Of a stretch of DNA of 64,000 nucleotides, positions 25,380-33,345 are shown in pieces. The stretch is from Bacillota bacterium (GTDB lineage Bacteria > Bacillota > Clostridia > Christensenellales > JAEXRW01), in the NCBI GenBank assembly GCA_023454175.1, contig JAEXRW010000010.1, positions 292,941 through 356,940 of the forward strand. The letters are read 5' to 3'. The notes beneath the pieces were generated by a model. That model saw nothing but the letters and a program-made list of their open reading frames with translations. It did not search any database and had not been told where the DNA came from. Made by a program: the position numbers and the translations under genes. Positions within the stretch are counted from its first letter, which is position 1; each line of letters begins with the position of its first letter.

Positions 25380-26336
25380 TCAGTCACTCTTGCCAGTGCC
25401 ATGACAATATTCGCATCGTCCGTTCCCGTGACAGCCTTCACATTCCACCCAATCGTCTGTGTCCTGGCCGTATGTAGGAACCCGTATCCCCCTGCGCCCA
25501 AAGCACACCTGGCATATGGTGCTCCCTTTGCATACGCTGCATACACCCGGCCGAAGAGAAACGACCGGCGGGGGAGCGCTGGGTTTGACTTCCCATGTTG
25601 TTTTGCCCGTCCCGTTGCAGGAACTACAGGTTTTTTTGCCGTGGCAGCTAAAACATGGTTCACCGCCAAACTTCCCGGTACCATCGCACATGGAGCATTG
25701 CCCGGTCCCGTAACAGAGGATGCATTTTGTCGAGCCGACAGTCCCCTTTGAGGTGGTGTTTATCGAGACCTTGACCGAACCTGTCCCATCACAGTATTCG
25801 CATTTGACTTTTCCCTGACAGGCAAAGCACAACACCCCCAGACATTTCCCGGTGCCTTCACAGGTGGTACACTTTCCGGTGCCGCTGCAAAGGCTGCACT
25901 TTTCCAGATAAACCGTGGACATGGGCGTGGGAGCAGGCGTGGCGGATGGTTTTATTGAGGGCGCCACAGAGGGCTTTATGGAGGGGGCCATAGAGGGCTT
26001 CACCGAGGGAGCACCTGCAGCAGGAGCTCTTGCAGCAGGAGCCGCAGAAGGAGGGGCCGAAGATGTATCCTTTATCCATCCAGAGCCGCGGCACTTCAAG
26101 CAATTCGTCGTGCCCTTGCAGAAGATACACTGCGTGTTACTCACATTCACGCTGCCATGGCACCAGGGGCAGACCCCAGTCCCGTCACACAAGCCGCATT
26201 TTACCAGACCCGGAGCCTTGGGCGACTTTACAGGCGCCTTGGTTACCCCTGCGCTGGCCGGTTTAACGGGAACGCTGCAAGCCGAGACCATGAGACAGCA
26301 CATAAGAGCGAGCAATACCATCATTGCCTTTTTCAT
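25380..26336 (-). CDS. Cys-rich lipoprotein with DnaJ-type CxxCxGxG repeats, long form
   Basis: A 318-residue lipoprotein. The signal peptide ends in the lipobox VSAC near residue 20. About eight CxxC pairs follow in DnaJ-like zinc-finger repeats (CGLCDGTG, CSLCSGTGKC, CEYCDGTG, CILCYGTGQC, CSSCNGTGK, CSVCKGS, CEGCHGNG). They fall in two blocks separated by a Pro/Ser/Ala-rich linker with KPSMAPSIKPS repeats. It should sit on the outer face of the membrane and bind several zinc or other metal ions. No J-domain is present. Start 26336 has GGGGGAAG upstream. It is the parent or sister of the shorter copy at 26669-27235. Function is unknown. Confidence 0.8.
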   Translation of the reverse strand: MKKAMMVLLALMCCLMVSACSVPVKPASAGVTKAPVKSPKAPGLVKCGLCDGTGVCPWCHGSVNVSNTQCIFCKGTTNCLKCRGSGWIKDTSSAPPSAAPAARAPAAGAPSVKPSMAPSIKPSVAPSIKPSATPAPTPMSTVYLEKCSLCSGTGKCTTCEGTGKCLGVLCFACQGKVKCEYCDGTGSVKVSINTTSKGTVGSTKCILCYGTGQCSMCDGTGKFGGEPCFSCHGKKTCSSCNGTGKTTWEVKPSAPPPVVSLRPGVCSVCKGSTICQVCFGRRGIRVPTYGQDTDDWVECEGCHGNGRCEYCHGTGKSD

Positions 26337-26566
26337 CCGTAACTTCCCCCAATCCAATCATAAAACTGCCGGAGCAGCATCAATCATTTTGACATTACGA
26401 TGCGGGCATACGCCGGAGGGTCGCAGATCCCATGATGCCGCCAGTACATACGTTGGGCCTGCAAGCTGCCTTGCCCCAAAGAACAACAGGCAATTTACAT
26501 AGCAAAGTATACCATGATTTTTATCGATATAAATAAAGAAAACCGTACAAAATCCATAGGGCGGGC

Positions 26567-26658
26567 AGGATGGCCAAGGTGCAGGTGCAGCAGAGGCAGC
26601 ATTCCAGGGGCGACTTCAATAGAAAGGGAAGGCAAAATGGTTTGCCTTCCCTTGGTAA
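26567..26658 (+). pseudogene. Remnant of the ferritin-like gene 3' end and terminator
   Basis: CAGGTGCAGCAGAGGCAGCA and TTCCAGGGGC match the end of the gene at 25018-25332. They are followed by a terminator-like stem GGGAAGGCAAA / TTTGCCTTCCC at the same place as in the intact copy. No open frame remains. The block was copied together with the Cys-rich lipoprotein gene. Confidence 0.7.
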
Positions 26659-26668
26659 ACTATCCTGT

Positions 26669-27235
26669 TCAGTCACTTTTACCCGTTCCATGGCAATACT
26701 CGCATTTGCCGGTCCCGTGACAGCCTTCACACTCCACCCAGTCGTCCCCTTCCTGGCCGTATAAAGGAATGCGTATACCCCTGCGCCCAAAGCACACCTG
26801 GCATATGGTGCTCCCGTGGCAAATGCTACATTTACCTACCTGATTGGCCGGCGCCTGACTGGCCTGCGGCGTAACCGTACGTTTGCCTGTACCATTGCAA
26901 AAATCACATTTTCCCTTACCATTGCAGCCGACACAAGGAAAGTCGCCGCACTTTCCGCTACCGCCGCACAGGGAGCATTCACCGGTCCCTTTGCAATACG
27001 TGCATTTTACCTTATAAGGCGTCGGGGCAGGCTTTGCGGTGGGCTTGACCGTGGGTTTTGTGGTGGGCTTAACGGTGGGTTTTACAGCGGGCTTAACGGT
27101 GGGCTTCATCGAAGCTTTGGCATGAGGCGACACCGCGATCGATCGGGTTGGGACCGGAAAATGAACCGAAGGGAAACTGCAGGCAGAAAACAGCAGACAG
27201 CAGGCGAGCAGAAGCACAAAACCCATTTTTTTCAT
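26669..27235 (-). CDS. Cys-rich lipoprotein with DnaJ-type CxxCxGxG repeats, short form
   Basis: A 188-residue paralog of the protein at 25380-26336. Signal peptide with lipobox FSAC near residue 19, then a Lys-Pro-Thr repeat linker (KPTVKP units), then five CxxCxGxG-type units ending in a C-terminus almost identical to that of the long copy (CQVCFGRRGIR, EGCHGTGKCEYCHGTGKSD). The first block of the long form is missing. AAAGGGG precedes the ATG. Function unknown; surface metal binding is the best guess. Confidence 0.8.
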   Translation of the reverse strand: MKKMGFVLLLACCLLFSACSFPSVHFPVPTRSIAVSPHAKASMKPTVKPAVKPTVKPTTKPTVKPTAKPAPTPYKVKCTYCKGTGECSLCGGSGKCGDFPCVGCNGKGKCDFCNGTGKRTVTPQASQAPANQVGKCSICHGSTICQVCFGRRGIRIPLYGQEGDDWVECEGCHGTGKCEYCHGTGKSD

Positions 27236-27455
27236 TTACTATATCCCCTTTAAAAAATCGCCACCCGGCAAGCCGGCATTTAATATTAACAATTTCATGC
27301 GTTTTCGAGGTTTTTGTACCTCTACGACTGATCAGGCTCCAAAAGCCCAAATGAGTATACCACAATAAGGTTTTATTGTAAAATGTTACGTGAGCCTTGC
27401 CGTTGGCGGGGGGGCGTGCTATCTTAGTATCAATCAATGAAGCGGAGGGATACAG

Positions 27456-28007
27456 ATGGCGTTGATATATGAAGAGGAGTCCCGGGAACAGGCAATGTGG
27501 GAAACGGCACGCAGAATGCTGACCGCGGCGCGGACGGCGCCCAAGGGCCGCGGGGTGGACAGCCTGGTGATGGCGGCGGTGGGGAAGGAAGAGATAAAAC
27601 TGCTGGCTGCCAAGATGCTGGAGATCGGCGAAGAGACGCAGGATACCTTTTATGCGCGGGACGCGGAGGGCATGCTGAAGTGCGACGCGGCGGTAATCAT
27701 CGGCACGAAGATCGAACCGCTGGGACTGACCCACTGCGGCTTCTGCGGATTTGGCAGCTGTGCGGAGAAGCGGAAGCACCCGGACGCGCCTTGTGCATTC
27801 AACACGGGGGACCTGGGCATCGCCGTGGGATCGGCGGTAAGCGTGGCGATGGACTGCCGCGCGGACAACCGGATCATGTTCAAGACCGGCAAGGCGGCGA
27901 TCGCACTGAAAATGCTGGGCAAGGACGTGAAGATCGCATACGGGATACCGCTGAGCTGCAGCGGGAAGAATGTATTTTTTGACCGGAAGTGGCCGATAGT
28001 GGGCTGA
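27456..28007 (+). CDS. DUF2148 ferredoxin-domain protein
   Basis: A 183-residue protein of the DUF2148 family, which carries a small Cys-rich ferredoxin-like segment: CGFCGFGSCAEK near residues 94-105 and a further PC in HPDAPCAFN. The N-terminal helix AMWETARRMLTAARTAPKGRG and the end IAYGIPLSCSGKN are typical. Some relatives act near nitroreductases or in redox enzymes of anaerobes; the function is not known. GGAGGG lies about 8 bases before the ATG. Confidence 0.85.
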   Translation: MALIYEEESREQAMWETARRMLTAARTAPKGRGVDSLVMAAVGKEEIKLLAAKMLEIGEETQDTFYARDAEGMLKCDAAVIIGTKIEPLGLTHCGFCGFGSCAEKRKHPDAPCAFNTGDLGIAVGSAVSVAMDCRADNRIMFKTGKAAIALKMLGKDVKIAYGIPLSCSGKNVFFDRKWPIVG

Positions 28008-28046
28008 ACGCATAGTTAAGGCTAAATCAGACGACAAACAGGACCT

Positions 28047-28068
28047 GGGTCGATGTGGGCATCGACCC
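28047..28068. repeat. R1 hairpin repeat, copy C
   Basis: GGGTCGATG / CATCGACCC with loop TGGG, followed by CCTACGGGACAG. Confidence 0.8.
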
Positions 28069-28205
28069 CTACGGGACAGCGCCAATTACCTGTTACATTG
28101 CGGGCTGGTCGAAACCATGTGATGACGAAAACAAGGGCGGAGAAACGGAATGCAGTCCGACAAACCAGTGTGCGCCCGGGCTGCAGGAGACGACACGCAG
28201 ATTCA

Positions 28206-28234
28206 GGGTCGATGTGGGCTGTAAAGCCCCACAT
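28206..28234. repeat. R1 hairpin repeat, half copy D
   Basis: Begins GGGTCGATGTGGG as in copy C, but the right arm is replaced. An alternative stem ATGTGGGCT / AGCCCCACAT forms with loop GTAA. Confidence 0.55.
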
Positions 28235-28486
28235 GGTTTTCACTTTATTCGGGGACACAGCTTACACTTCCCCTACAGGACAGAACATTCTTTTCAGGAC
28301 ATGCAGGCTGTACGGATTATTTGCTCACGAAAATCTGGACGGGGGCAACGACCGGTGGTCCGCCTGACATCCTACCCACCAGAAACATGGCATTGGCCGG
28401 ACCATTATTACGACATGAAACAAATAAACGATATTTTGAATGGTAACTGTAGATACTTGATTCAGACCGGACAGGAGATGAAACCA

Positions 28487-29116
28487 ATGCCCATTTTAAC
28501 AAGGCTGGCCTGCTTCCAGGGGGAGAGGGGCGAGGAGCCCAATATGGAGCTGGCGAGGGAACTGGCGGAGACTGAGGACACTGCTGGGATCGCGGAGGTG
28601 GCCGCGGGCCTGGCCCACAAGGACAAGGCCATCCAGAGCGACTGCATCAAGGTGCTGTACGAAGCGGGCGCCATCAAGCCTGCGCTCATCGCACCATACG
28701 CAACACAGTTCATCGCGCTGCTGGAGAGCAAGAACAACCGGATGGTGTGGGGCGCGATGACCGCGCTGGCCACCCTCGCCTGCACCGCGCCCGAGGCTAT
28801 CTCGGCGAATGTGGGCGCCATCCTGGCCGCGATGGCAAAAGGCTCGGTCATCACGGTGGACAACGGGGTGAAGGCGCTGGCGCTGGCCGCTTCCCGGGAC
28901 GGAGCCTTCAACAAGGACGTATTTCCCTTCCTGAGCGACCACCTGAAAACGTGCAGGAGCAAGGAGATCCCGCAGCACGCGGAAAGCACGTTCCCTGCCG
29001 TGAATGCCTCGAACCGGGCGGAATTCCTCCAGACACTGCAAAGCAGGGAACCCGAACTGACCCCGCCGCAGCTGGCGCGGGTGCGAAAGCTGTACAGGCA
29101 GGCGGAAATGATCTAA
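28487..29116 (+). CDS. HEAT-repeat-like protein
   Basis: A 209-residue helical protein. Pairs of helices repeat about every 38 residues: IAEVAAGLAHKDKAIQSDCIKVLYEAG, IAPYATQFIALLESKNNRMVWGAMTAL and VGAILAAMAKGSVITVDNGVKALALA. These match the HEAT/ARM pattern of scaffold proteins. No catalytic motif or signal peptide is visible. The ATG at 28487 has AGGAG about 9 bases upstream; the frame extends to 28055 through repeat R1 and the longer form is rejected. Partners are unknown. Confidence 0.72.
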   Translation: MPILTRLACFQGERGEEPNMELARELAETEDTAGIAEVAAGLAHKDKAIQSDCIKVLYEAGAIKPALIAPYATQFIALLESKNNRMVWGAMTALATLACTAPEAISANVGAILAAMAKGSVITVDNGVKALALAASRDGAFNKDVFPFLSDHLKTCRSKEIPQHAESTFPAVNASNRAEFLQTLQSREPELTPPQLARVRKLYRQAEMI

Positions 29117-29226
29117 AGACGTTCCAACGCTGTCCAACCAATGGGCAAGTCGGCAGGCAAACAGGCAGGCACCACATAACAACCCGGCATGCTGTAACCG
29201 TTTGGCGGAGAACCCCCCGCGTACAG

Positions 29227-30345
29227 CTATTTTAAATACACCTTCTGAATATCGGATTCAAATATCTCCACGCCCATCGCCTTGAGCCCTTCGATGAAGG
29301 CATCGGGCTGCACCAGCAGGCGCTCGGCCGCATAAACGCCGCCGGGGAGCGCATCAAACCTGCCCGCGCAGAGCCATTTCGCGGCGAGGAAGGCGGGTGT
29401 CGACGTTATTTCAGCGATATGCCCGACATAGGTGAAATATTTATACAGGACGGTAGCCCCGTCCTGCCCGTATATATCGATGCGGCCAACGGATCTGTCC
29501 AGCCCTTTGGACTGGAACCAGCCTTCGATCCTATGGAAGAACCGGGCCAGGCGCGCACGCTTTTTGTGCGTGGAAAGCAGCTTCAGCACGCTCAAAACCT
29601 GGATCAGCTTCACGATATAGCCGGGTTTGACGCCGCCGTGCAGGGTGACCTCGGAAAGCCCCGAAAGATTCCGCGGCAGCGATACGGACTCGGCGTGCCC
29701 GGTGTAGTAGACATGGCATTTGCCGATGGGGGGCGGGAAATCCACCAGCTTTTTAGCCCCGCCTGTCCGCACGCGCTGCTCTTTACCGCCAAGCGTCTGC
29801 AGCGTGGTACCATTGAAGATGTGGAACAGGTGGGTGAGGTTGGACACGCCCGCGGCCTCATCCGAGCCGGCGCACCAGTGGACGTTGATCCTGTACGTGC
29901 CGGGAACGGCATTATACCCCTTGCGGGCGAGGACCTGTGTGAGACCGGGGGAATTACCAAAACCGGTCAGCACCTTCACGCCCGCCGCCTTTGCCTGTTC
30001 GTCCAGTGCCACAACGTCCAGGTAGGCATCATAATCATCACAGATGGACACGTAATGGACGCCGGCCTCGATGGCGCAGGAAGCCAGCGCCTTTTCGAAA
30101 CGATAAAACGGGCCGACATAGCACAGGACGATATTTTGCCCCTTCATCGCACAGACGACGGCGGCATGGTCTTGCGCGTCCAGCTTTTCTGCGGAGAATT
30201 TGGGACCGAGCCCGGAAGCGATGGATCGCGCCTTTTCCACATTCAGATCCGCAAGAACGACAGATGAAACGGCATCATCCTGCTGCAGCATGCGGTTAAG
30301 CGGGACGGCCATGTCCGCGCACCCGCCCAAAACCAGGACCTTCAT
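29227..30345 (-). CDS. Saccharopine dehydrogenase family protein
   Basis: A 372-residue NAD(P)-binding protein. The N-terminus has the Rossmann fingerprint VLVLGGCADMAVPLNRML and acidic VVLADLN; GFGNSPGLTQVLA at about residue 130 is typical of the family. Saccharopine dehydrogenase relatives include lysine-pathway enzymes and unassigned reductases; the reaction here is unknown. GGAGGGGG lies about 9 bases before the ATG. It faces the HEAT gene convergently with no obvious terminator between. Confidence 0.85.
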   Translation of the reverse strand: MKVLVLGGCADMAVPLNRMLQQDDAVSSVVLADLNVEKARSIASGLGPKFSAEKLDAQDHAAVVCAMKGQNIVLCYVGPFYRFEKALASCAIEAGVHYVSICDDYDAYLDVVALDEQAKAAGVKVLTGFGNSPGLTQVLARKGYNAVPGTYRINVHWCAGSDEAAGVSNLTHLFHIFNGTTLQTLGGKEQRVRTGGAKKLVDFPPPIGKCHVYYTGHAESVSLPRNLSGLSEVTLHGGVKPGYIVKLIQVLSVLKLLSTHKKRARLARFFHRIEGWFQSKGLDRSVGRIDIYGQDGATVLYKYFTYVGHIAEITSTPAFLAAKWLCAGRFDALPGGVYAAERLLVQPDAFIEGLKAMGVEIFESDIQKVYLK

Positions 30346-30581
30346 GATATGACCCCCTCCTTATTCAATTGTATGCCCGGAATTCCATGTACACGACAGA
30401 CGGGAAGATGCGCCATAGAGCGAGCGCTCTATCTATATTACGAGATGATTGTAAGACAATGTAAAGGGACCGGGGAAAGCAGGTCTACTATTCAGCGCAT
30501 TATTCCGGAGGGACTAAAACAGAAGGGCTCCGAACCGCATGCACGGTACAGAAACCCTTCTGCAGTGAAAGGAGAAGAATC

Positions 30582-30653
30582 ATGGTCAGAACCAATACCG
30601 CACACATCCGGCGGTCCACTTTCATTATAGCCCCCGCGAAACAGATAAGCTGA
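30582..30653 (+). CDS. Possible 23-residue small protein
   Basis: ATG with AAAGGAG 8 bases upstream. The predicted peptide is basic at first and hydrophobic in the middle (RRSTFIIAPAKQIS end). A hairpin with outer stem CAGAAGGG / CCCTTCTG precedes it. It may be a leader peptide or chance; there is no homology evidence. Confidence 0.25.
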   Translation: MVRTNTAHIRRSTFIIAPAKQIS

Positions 30654-30825
30654 AATTATGGGCAAGGTTTAAAATGTGTTGACAATTGCACGGCATCAAA
30701 AACGCAGAAGCATGGAAAACGGAAGTTTCCGGTTCTGCCCAGACAAACCGGCAGATCGCGGATAGAAATATATGGTATTATTGAAGCATCAAAACACAGG
30801 CGAGCGGATCCATGAGAAATTCAGA

Positions 30826-31085
30826 TTAAAAATTAACAGTTCATCATTCACAATTGTGGAATGCCCTTATGGGGGAAACCCCTCAGATGCCTTCGGCATC
30901 AGCTCCCCTAATAGGGGCGCCATGCGGGGCGGGGCCCTGCGGGGAATGCAATATACAATTTACACATTGTGCATTACATGCAAATTGGTACAACGGCGGA
31001 ATGCATAAGTAGTAAGACTTAACAATTAGCACTTAATAATCGCAGAATGCCCTGGGGGGGAAGCAACGGCCCTGCGGGGCTTTTT
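30826..31085. repeat. R2 mosaic intergenic repeat (long copy)
   Basis: Contains AAATTAACAGTTCATC-type units, two GCGGAATGC junctions, AATACAATTTACACATTG units and three CCCTGCGGGG or CCCTTATGGGG blocks. Confidence 0.6.
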
Positions 31086-31233
31086 GTTTTCTTCTCAAAC
31101 AGGTTTATACGTTTTGCTATCCTCACAACATTGGCATGACGGCTGCCGCCTCGCGCATATGAATCATGCGTAAGCCCCCATCGCATTCATCCGGGAGCGC
31201 ATGGGGACAAGACGCGCAAGGAGTGCCGGGACG

Positions 31234-32262
31234 ATGAAAAAAGCCTTATCCTTCCTGATCGCCGTCATCCTGCTTATTCTCCCGCTGAGTACCGCCGAGG
31301 CGAAGACGCCCAGACCCTACACCAGGGGGCAGAAGGGCATCGTCTGCCTGACGTTTGACGACGGGTATGGGAAGAAGAGCATCACGAAGATCCTCAACGT
31401 ACTGCGGGAAAAGGACGTAAAATGCACGTTCTTCGTGATCGGTAGCCAGCTGAGGAACCTGGCAAGCCTGTGGCGAAAGGCCGTGAAGGACGGGCACGAG
31501 ATCTGCTACCACTCCATGAACCACAGCTACATGTCCAAAAAGAGCAACGCCTTCATCCGCAGGGACATCGAGCGGTGGTACAGGACGGCGCGGCAGGTGC
31601 TGGGCAAGGATCACCCCCTGCTGAACCTCGTGCGGCTGCCGGGCGGAAGCGGGCACCGTTCCGCACGGGTGATGAACCTGTACACCAAGGCCGGGTACAA
31701 GGTGGTGGGGTGGAGCAGCGATACGATGAGCGGCGTGACGGCAAAGAGCAAGCGCGACACCAACACCCGGATCAAAAACTACATCCTGCGGACGACGAAG
31801 GCGAATACCATCATCCTGGCGCACTTCGACAGGTACAACGCAAACGCGCTGCCGTATTATATAGACAAACTGAAGGCGCGCTTCAAGCTGGGGAAGGTAT
31901 CGGATGCCATATCCGCGGCGGGGCCCGCGCCGGGGTACGTACCGCGGCCCACACCCACGCCCATACCTTCACCGAAACCTACGCCCACGCCCGCGCCGAC
32001 GCCGGTATCACCACTGCCTTCGCCGGTACCGGCGCCTGCACCGGGCATGACCCCCGCACCCGGCGCTACCCTTACACCCGGCATCGCACCTACACCAGCG
32101 CCGGTAACAAAAGGGCCCGGCATCACAGACGAACCGGCTGTGCCTGAGGCGGAGCCGCCTGCCGGTACTCCGGGAGATGATAACAGCATATCGAGCCTGC
32201 CGCGACCCCCGGCATACGGCGGCGCCATCTGGTGCAGACTCGTCCTTTTCCCTTCGTTATGA
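31234..32262 (+). CDS. Secreted polysaccharide deacetylase with Pro-rich tail
   Basis: A 342-residue exported NodB-type deacetylase. The signal peptide spans residues 1-23. Motif 1 is TFDDG (residues 40-44), motif 2 HSMNH gives the metal pair H93 and H97, and motif 3 is RLPGGSGH. The last 110 residues are a low-complexity Pro/Thr/Ala linker (PTPTPIPSPKP) that ends in a short hydrophobic segment, perhaps spanning or binding the wall. It may deacetylate peptidoglycan or another glycan, as PdaA-like proteins do in spore cortex. AAGGAG lies about 12 bases before the ATG at 31234; an in-frame ATG at 31201 lacks a site. Confidence 0.88.
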   Translation: MKKALSFLIAVILLILPLSTAEAKTPRPYTRGQKGIVCLTFDDGYGKKSITKILNVLREKDVKCTFFVIGSQLRNLASLWRKAVKDGHEICYHSMNHSYMSKKSNAFIRRDIERWYRTARQVLGKDHPLLNLVRLPGGSGHRSARVMNLYTKAGYKVVGWSSDTMSGVTAKSKRDTNTRIKNYILRTTKANTIILAHFDRYNANALPYYIDKLKARFKLGKVSDAISAAGPAPGYVPRPTPTPIPSPKPTPTPAPTPVSPLPSPVPAPAPGMTPAPGATLTPGIAPTPAPVTKGPGITDEPAVPEAEPPAGTPGDDNSISSLPRPPAYGGAIWCRLVLFPSL

Positions 32263-32322
32263 TCATGAATAAGGGCGTACGTGCCATGCCCATCATAACG
32301 GACAATCATTCATAATGACATG

Positions 32323-32356
32323 ACAGAAAGGGCCGCCTTGGTTTTCGCAGCGGCCC
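32323..32356 (-). terminator. Terminator for the minus-strand gene at 32391
   Basis: GGGCCGC / GCGGCCC stem; read on the minus strand it is followed by TTTCTGT. Confidence 0.65.
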
Positions 32357-32390
32357 ATAAATCCATGTATTACATCCAATACCGGAAAGC

Positions 32391-32795
32391 CTATGTCACG
32401 ATGATGACCTTGGTGGGGTCGGCCGGGGCATATTTGATATTGATGGTGTCCCCCACACGGGGGATGGCGATCTTGGAAACGATGGTCTCGGCGGTGGTCT
32501 CAAAGGGAGGCTGGTAGGGCGCATTGATCTTCAGGCGCATGACCACGACGGGATTGTAATTGATCAGTTTGCCAGTATCCTGCATGGAGAGCACCTCCGC
32601 GGTGGCCGGAACACCGAACTGCCCGGTATTTTGATACTGCTTCTGCATTTCCACGGCCTGCCGGCCCTGATCCATGGCCTGGTTCATATCGCTCACGAAT
32701 TCCTTGCCCATGAAGGCCTTGGTCACAAACCCGGTAAAGCCCTTGTTTACCGTCTTGTCGGCATTGTCCAGTGCCTTTTCGGGATCGTTCTTCAT
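32391..32795 (-). CDS. Small hypothetical protein with C-terminal beta domain
   Basis: A 134-residue protein I do not recognise with certainty. Residues 1-50 are helical and charged with several Met; residues 65-134 form a beta-rich domain with VVVMRLKINAPYQPPFETTAETIV and VGDTINIKYAPADPTKVIIV, reminiscent of DUF3592-like modules. No signal peptide. The AGGG before the ATG is only two to three bases away, which is close, so the start is uncertain. A terminator follows. Confidence 0.65.
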   Translation of the reverse strand: MKNDPEKALDNADKTVNKGFTGFVTKAFMGKEFVSDMNQAMDQGRQAVEMQKQYQNTGQFGVPATAEVLSMQDTGKLINYNPVVVMRLKINAPYQPPFETTAETIVSKIAIPRVGDTINIKYAPADPTKVIIVT

Positions 32796-33345
32796 ATCCC
32801 TGATTTTTTATCCATTCCAAACATCAAATACACCCTTTCCGCGCGTGCGCGCACGTAATAATTTGGCCTTTATACATGTATTCACCGTATGTGAATTTGA
32901 TTCCCTGGTTCACCGGGGTCTCCATCTCTCACCCCCCATGGGTCCCGCGCGTCTACTACCCCAAACCGCTATATCTATCAACCATAATATACCATACCGT
33001 GCCAGCCATACAAATAAACGCCAAAAAAAAGACGAAAAAAATCATGTATCGAGCATGCTCCAGTTTTTTGTGACCCGGCAGGTTGCATAAAAGCATAATC
33101 AGCGGTTCCCAAACTGTAAGCCGGTTTAATAGGCATACCCGCGCCACGCCAATCACCTGTCCGCATTTCGCATTCCGGCAAAGGGCTGTACGGGTCAAAT
33201 CCCCACAAAATCTTTATCGCACACATTCTTCAACGATTCTTGACATATATGTTGCGAAAGTGTTAAAATGACTATGACCAATCCGATTCAGACCAAAGTA
33301 AACGTCCCACCCGAAAACAGACGAGCAAATGAGGACGGATTCGAT
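32796..33345. other. Divergent intergenic region with a promoter
   Basis: No firm gene. A strong promoter for the wall protein lies at 33240-33269. A minus-strand frame at 32956-33198 ends in one hydrophobic helix but lacks a good ribosome binding site. Confidence 0.5.
33240..33269 (+). promoter_or_regulatory. Sigma-A promoter that sets the start of the 33346 gene
   Basis: TTGACA, an 18-base spacer, then TAAAAT (or TTAAAA with 17). The -10 box overlaps the ATG at 33268, so that ATG cannot lie on the transcript made from here. Confidence 0.75.

Larger units (their letters stand above)
28008..28486. other. Intergenic region with R1 repeats
   Basis: No gene accepted. It holds one perfect R1 hairpin (28047-28068) and a half-copy (28206-28234), each preceded by AGACGACA. 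Open frames on both strands here run through the repeats and have no ribosome binding sites. Confidence 0.5.
30346..31233. other. Long intergenic region with R2 repeats
   Basis: No large gene accepted. It holds a structured leader near 30529-30570 with a 23-codon frame after it, R2 units from about 30826, a CCCTCAGATGCCTTCGGCATCAG hairpin block near 30875, and CCCTGCGGGG copies up to 31080. Longer frames here (30349-30630 and 30772-31008) lack ribosome binding sites. Confidence 0.5.

Noticed and set aside
28055..28486. N-terminal extension of the HEAT-repeat gene
   Set aside because: The extension reads through R1 repeats; AGGAG at 28473 supports the start at 28487.
30772..31008. 78-codon frame between the saccharopine dehydrogenase and deacetylase genes
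   Set aside because: It runs through R2 repeat modules and has no ribosome binding site.
32956..33198. Possible small membrane protein on the minus strand
   Set aside because: One hydrophobic helix is visible, but no good ribosome binding site; kept only as a note.
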